This document shows, one piece after another, positions 59,441 to 64,000 of a stretch of 64,000 nucleotides of DNA (position 1 is its first letter; each line of letters starts with the position of its first letter). The stretch comes from Verpa conica. Lineage: Eukaryota > Ascomycota > Pezizomycetes > Pezizales > Morchellaceae. The notes under the pieces are model-generated. The model searched no databases, was not told the origin of the DNA, and saw nothing but the letters and a program-made list of their open reading frames with translations. Where the stretch lies: NCBI GenBank assembly GCA_033030425.1, contig JAUFSD010000017.1:806001-870000 (forward strand), written 5' to 3'. A program made the translations under genes and the position numbers.

Positions 59441-61064
59441 ATGGGCAAGAAGGATAGATCGGAAAAGTCATCGAAGAAGGGGACCCCCGCGGCTCCTTCC
59501 GAAAAGAAAATTGACCCCTCTTTGGCTTCACTTTTCGAGTCGAGTGTATGTATTCTATCTTTTTCCCCCACTGCTTTATAAAAACTTAGCATTGATAGCT
59601 CTTCTCTAGTTTGGCGCTGTAAAAACCCCCGAGAGACCAGCTCGCCAATTTCCCGAGGAAGAAAACAAGGATAAAGATGGGGGAGATGGCGAAGAAAATG
59701 CTGTTGATGCCGATGCCGACCTTTCAGAGGCCGATGAAGAAATGGCCGATGCCTCCGACTCCGAGGACCAGGCAGCTAAAGTAGAGCTAGTCGATAAGAA
59801 GCGGAAGCGGAAGCGACGGGACGAGAACGAAGAACTCGAGGATACCTACCTCCGAAAGCTCCAAGACGAAGAAGATGCCGCAGAGAAAAAGAGAAGACAA
59901 AAAAAGTCCAAAAACGACAAAGAAAAGGAAGAAAAGGAAGAAAAGGCTACAGAAGACGGCGAAAGCTCCGAGGACGAGGAAGAAGACAAACCAGAATTTC
60001 CAATTAAGCACGAATCTCTCCAATCAGCAAAAGACACTGAGCTTGAGAAAGCCTCCAGGACCGTCTTCCTCGGGAACCTTCCATCCGCTGTTATCTCCTC
60101 CAAAGTCAGTCCCTCAATCCCACTATTATATCCCCCCCCCCAAATAGCTAACCCCCCAACTAGTCAAACTACAAACTCCTTAAATCCCACTTCACCTCCT
60201 CCGCCGGTCCTATCTCTACTATCCGCTTCCGCTCAATCGCCTTTTCTGAACAAATCCCTCGAAAAGCCGCATTCATAACCCACAAACTCCACGAAAAACA
60301 GCAAACCCTAAATGCATACATCGTCTTCAAGTCTGCCTCTGCAGCTCGCGAGGCCCTAAAACTCAACGGTGTCGTCCTCCTAGACCGTCATATCCGTGTT
60401 GACTCAGTAGCACACCCAGCACCCCATGACGCAAAGCGATGTGTATTTGTCGGAAACCTAGACTTTGAAGCCCAGGAGGAGAGCCTATGGAAACATTTTG
60501 CTATTGCAGGGAAAATTGAGAGTGTGCGCGTTGTTAGAGATGCAAAGACAAACGTCGGGAAGGGGTTTGCATATGTCCAATTTGAGGTATGTAATACCGA
60601 TCATTGACACCCAACCCCACCAATTAACACAACTACAGGATCCAATGGCTGTCGATGAAGCGCTCCTCCTCAATGATAAAAAGATGCCGAATGATCGTAA
60701 ACTCCGTGTCACACGTGCCAAGACTATCAAAAGGAATGCCAAAAAGTTATCTGATACTGATCCCCGTGGTCGCCGCATAGACCCCACCTCCCGTAGACCA
60801 AGCGATAACGCAAAGGGGTCTGTTTATCAGCCGAAAGTCGACCCTCGTAAGAGAGACCATCTCAGTCGTGCGAACAAGCTTCTTGGACGTGCGGCAGCGG
60901 CGCAGCTCAAGAGCCAGGGTGATGTTTTTGAGGGGTTGAGGGCGACGGCAAAAACGGATAGCGGGATTAAGAAGCAGGGGGGTAGTGGTAAGAAAGGGGG
61001 TAAACCAAGGGTTAGAGCGACGGCGAGAGCAGCGGCTTGGAAGAGTAAGGCGGGGAAGAAATGA
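59441..61064 (+). CDS. NOP12: Nucleolar RNA-binding protein Nop12
   Basis: Four exons: 59441-59545, 59610-60104, 60164-60586 and 60639-61064, all phase 0, 482 aa. The N-terminus [14 protein letters not shown] and [10 protein letters not shown] are followed by an acidic and Lys-rich region (~60-175, coiled-coil-like). RRM1 spans ~184-290 with RNP2 TVFLGNLP and RNP1 AYIVFKSA, interrupted by the family insertion [21 protein letters not shown]2 spans ~291-368 with RNP2 CVFVGNLD and RNP1 [10 protein letters not shown] basic tail, ending [12 protein letters not shown], follows. Yeast Nop12 helps process 5.8S/25S pre-rRNA in the nucleolus. The insertion inside RRM1 is diagnostic and separates it from ordinary RRM proteins. 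Intron 2 holds a C10 run (60132-60141). Confidence 0.93.
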
Positions 61065-61233
61065 AAAAATAAAAAAGATGAACTAATAAGGTCTAATGGT
61101 CTTGTAATATACTAGGTGGAAAAAATTTGTTTGTTCGTTTGATTTGCGCTATGATACAGCGCAATAAATATTGTACAATTATTACGAATAAGACGCCCTA
61201 GATACGTGTCTTCTATTTGCACTCCTGCTAGAC

Positions 61234-62677
61234 CTAATTCTGACCCTGTTCTGCCTGTGACTTTTCCTCCTGTAACTTTCCTTTGTCGATCAAGTATTGG
61301 ATTACTTGCAGCATAAGTGTGTTTTCCTTTTCCCGGTCGTGCTCCACAAGCTATCACTCATTGTCAGCAATCATAAACCCTAACCCACTCCTCATCCATC
61401 ACCTTTCATCCACTTCTTCTAAACAAAATCAAGCAAAAAAAAAAAAACACATACCCGCTGATACAGTGTCTTCCTCCCCTCGCCCTCTTTCTTCCCCCCT
61501 CTCCTTGCTTGCGCCCCCTTCTCCTTCCTTTCATGCCGAAACTTACACCCATCCCCCCTCGGGCACCTCCCCCGCTGCGCAAAATTCCTGCAAACCGCCG
61601 CCAACCTCTTTTTCGCCTCTGGCCTATGCGCATCATGAATTACTGGTCTCGCCTTTGAAGATACCGCCTCAGGAGGCGCATCGTTTCCAGAGTCGGATGC
61701 ATTGGTATCATAATCGTTATCGACATCTGAGCCAACTAGTGGCTCACCATCACGTTTCCGTTTCTTCGAGTCAGGGACTTTTTGTTGTTCCTTCTGTGTG
61801 GAGACTTTATAAGCCTTATAATCCTCTCTCTATGAGAGGTGAGTGGGAGGTACCTTGGATTTTTCAATAGCTTCCTTCTCTGCGATCTTCTTAGCAGTTG
61901 GAAATCGAGCTTTTCGTTGTACGATCCATGCTTCTATTTCTTCGGGTGTTTCGGGGGGTGCTATGTTTGTTCCTAGTAGTTTTCCCCTATTTTATGTGTT
62001 AGCTCTAGAATAATCCGGGAAGATGTGAGAGGTGGGCCAGACCCATTGAGAGAGAGCCAGGTCCCTTCGTCCATGTCGGGTTTATCATCTTTACGGTGCT
62101 GCTTCCGGGCTGGTTGGGTGGGTGGTGTGAAGTGACCATAGGACTGTTGCGAGGGCCACCCGGACTGTGCGGCGACGTAGGATTCACTCGGTGGGAGTAT
62201 TTTATGCTGTTGAGGTTGAGGTTGGGGTTGGGGTTTCGAGGGTAATTGAGCTTGGCGGTTCTGGGACTGGTATTGCTCCTGTGAGTAGGAGAGGTATGGG
62301 TTGTTTTGAGGGGGAGGCTGCCATTGTTGTTGGGGCTGAGGGGTGGTGTAGATGGGGTTGAAGTAGCTGTTTGGGTAGGGTTGCTGCTGCTGTGCTAAGA
62401 ATGCGGGGTTGAAATGGGTGTGTGGTGAGAACTGGGGCAGTGGGTATTGCTGACGCTGGGGGTTAAATTGGGGGTTCTGCTGGGGGTAGCTGGTACGGCC
62501 CCCCATCTGTTGATAACTCGAGTTATTCCCCCCCCTTCCACGGTTCCCACCACGCCCCCCGCCTCTATCACCTCGATTCCCGTTAGCGCCGCGCTGTGAG
62601 TTGTATCCCCCACGATTCTGCCCAGCTACTGAGCTACTCGGCGGTGGTGGTGGCGGGCGGTAGATATAATCCGACAT
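61234..62677 (-). CDS. NUFIP1/Rsa1-like protein with a CCCH zinc finger
   Basis: Four exons: 62677-62043, 61986-61854, 61793-61455 and 61350-61234; phases agree, 407 aa. Residues 1-~190 are a Gly/Arg/Gln/Pro-rich disordered region with RGG motifs. The NUFIP1 conserved block is formed across intron 1: SLNGGKLLGTNIA then PPETPEEIEAWIVQRKARFP. A single CCCH zinc finger (C-x8-C-x5-C-x3-H, CRNFAQRGRCPRGDGCKFRH) lies in exon 3, followed by a basic stretch. A C-terminal helix, ENTLMLQVIQYLIDKGKLQE, comes from exon 4. NUFIP1/Rsa1 is an assembly factor for box C/D snoRNPs and works with the R2TP complex in the nucleus. The CCCH addition is common in Pezizomycotina relatives as I recall. An apparent frame change near 61980 is removed by the 56-nt intron 1. 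Confidence 0.87.
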
Positions 62678-63286
62678 TTTAACAGTGTTTCTTCACTGCA
62701 GCGTAGAGCAACGCGGCAGCCCTGTGGAGAGAGAAAAAAAGACTTGGCGTGTCTCGCTTGCGTTGCTGCTTCTGGAAGTGACGGCGACACACAGAAGAGC
62801 CGCAAAGCTTGGGCCTGGCTGTCTTAGCCTGGCTGAGAATGATGCAAATGCTCGGCTTTTCTCGGCAACGCGCGGGGTGCTGCTTATTTGATTCCTCGCA
62901 TTCCAAGGGGCTTGCTGGGAATCTGGGCAGCCTGCAATCTATTGCTCAATACAGCCCGGTCATAGAGCATCACTCGAGAGCCGGTCTACAGAGAGTTTCT
63001 GTCACAGTAACAAAAGGCAGAGCTGTTGCAAGGGCTATAAGCTATATACATGTATAAAAGAGAGTATATTTGCAGTATTATAACCCTTCATGTATCCCCA
63101 TACCAGACACCCGTAAGAGCACATGTAGCTCTTGGCGTTCTCAGGTCTGCACAGACTTGCGTCAGTGTAATGGCGCAACATCGGTTCCGGCGACCGCCGC
63201 CGACGAAACATCCTTGGGCTTTGAAACCCGTCGCACCACCGAGACAGAGAGACAAACATTCTGCAATCCAGCTCAGGCCAGCCATC
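62678..63286. other. Divergent promoter region
   Basis: About 610 bp between the start codons of the NUFIP1-like gene and COA3. It contains a TACATGTA at 63047-63054, 240 bp before COA3. No coding potential of note. Confidence 0.45.
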
Positions 63287-63723
63287 ATGATCCCCACACG
63301 AAGACTTCTCGGCCCAATGTAACCCTCCCCTCTCCTCTCCTCCACCTTTCCACCTCATCTTGTCCTGTCCCCATCCTATAGGCTCACGTAACTCTCCCCA
63401 ACTAGATCTCCCCGCTCGTCGTACTACCAGGCCGATTACACACAAGGCCAGTCTCTGATCCGAGCCCGGAAGCCATATCTTATCAAAAACGTCTTGACTG
63501 GTGGTGCTATTATCGCGCTGACTGCATCGATTTGTTTGTCCCTTCCTCTCTCCTCTCAATTGGACTGGTTGATGGGTGGGATTTTGCTGATTTGTAGGAA
63601 ATAGACTTCTACACAATTAAGGCAGTCGCTCAGGACGACTTTGAGGATGTTACGGTACCAGATGCCCCAAAGGCACCGAATGTAGGGGCAAGTACTATCA
63701 AGAGTGGACCTCTAGCGAAATAG
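63287..63723 (+). CDS. COA3: Cytochrome c oxidase assembly factor Coa3
   Basis: Three exons, 63287-63318, 63406-63533 and 63605-63723, in phase, 92 aa, the small size expected. The exon 2 core QSLIRARKPYLIKNVLTGG then AIIALTASI continues across intron 2 to YFYTIKAVAQDDFEDVTVPD. This is one transmembrane helix (NVLTGGAIIALTASIYFYTI) with the family's post-helix motif. Coa3 sits in the mitochondrial inner membrane, binds newly made Cox1 and regulates its translation through Mss51. The 3' splice site of intron 2 is chosen at gaaatag rather than ttgtag because only that choice keeps the frame and gives the conserved YFYTIKA. The start in exon 1 (MIPTRRLLGPI) is the first fitting ATG and less certain. 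None of its residues is missing. Confidence 0.87.
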
Positions 63724-64000
63724 GTGTATAGGCATATGGGAGGGGGGCAATTGTACATTTAGGACATTGTAGAACGTACAGAGCATATATCTTTGTTCCC
63801 CACTCTATAGATTATTATTATTCCCAGCCCAATTCAACCCTCTAGATACCATAAATAAAAGAAAACACCTGCTGTCAAAAGAAAAGAAAGAAGAAAAAAA
63901 GTATCTATAACCTCAGTCCCCGCTGACATCAGATGTTCCCCCCCCCCCTGGTGCAACATTGAGGCTGGATTTTTAAAAAAGATTCCTTGGCGGGTTACAT
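63724..64000. other. COA3 3' flank
   Basis: Trailer of COA3 with A-rich stretches and a C11 run at 63938-63948. Nothing else seen before the window ends. Confidence 0.45.

Noticed and set aside
61987..62042. Apparent frame break in the NUFIP1-like gene
   Set aside because: A 56-nt intron (gtctgg...aaaatag, with CTAAC branch site) joins the two frames in phase and rebuilds the conserved block.
1..64000. CRISPR array, rRNA gene, LTR retrotransposon or secondary-metabolite cluster
   Set aside because: No regularly spaced direct repeats, rRNA segments, long direct repeats with polymerase motifs or synthase genes were seen.

Overview
This window is nuclear DNA from a filamentous ascomycete fungus. 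Protein-coding genes have short GT-AG introns (about 46-105 nt), C/T-rich leaders and no operons, and many proteins are recognisably fungal (Sla1, Ptc7, Yos9, Nop12, Coa3, Dep1/Sds3-like, fungal 7TM rhodopsin-like). A gene for a defensin very close to plectasin, which was described from the cup fungus Pseudoplectania, makes Pezizomycetes the best guess. That placement is inference, not proof.

Layout. 0-10.5 kb: the 3' part of an ankyrin-PHD-C2H2 chromatin-type protein (+), the mitochondrial PP2C phosphatase PTC7 (-) and the ER lectin YOS9 (-). 10.5-30 kb: a gene-poor, A+T-richer, accessory-looking zone. It holds an intron-containing tRNA-Arg(ACG), a 556-bp terminal-inverted-repeat element, a plectasin-type defensin gene (-), a 521-aa coiled-coil protein with no recognised family (-), an HSP70/HSPA12-like ATPase (+) and a 7TM rhodopsin-like membrane protein (+). 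30-41 kb: a large F-box protein (+), class II fructose-bisphosphate aldolase (-) and the endocytic adaptor SLA1 (-). 42-64 kb: a compact housekeeping block in which neighbours alternate strand: a conserved fungal protein (+), SPC3 (-), a CofD/UPF0052 protein (+), ribosomal P2 (-), SPT2 (+), Dep1/Sds3-like (-), NOP12 (+), a NUFIP1/Rsa1-like CCCH protein (-) and COA3 (+).

Functionally the genes are mixed: chromatin (ankyrin-PHD, SPT2, Dep1/Sds3), ribosome and snoRNP biogenesis (P2, NOP12, NUFIP1-like), secretory pathway (SPC3, YOS9), mitochondria (PTC7, COA3), glycolysis (FBA1) and endocytosis (SLA1). No biosynthetic cluster is visible.

The most noteworthy items are the defensin gene, a set of 20 exact copies of the palindrome TACATGTA that all lie outside coding exons, 18 C/G homopolymers of 9-13 nt that are also all outside exons and absent from the accessory zone, and the inverted-repeat element. 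Exon boundaries were read by eye from splice signals, reading phase and family knowledge; no search was run.
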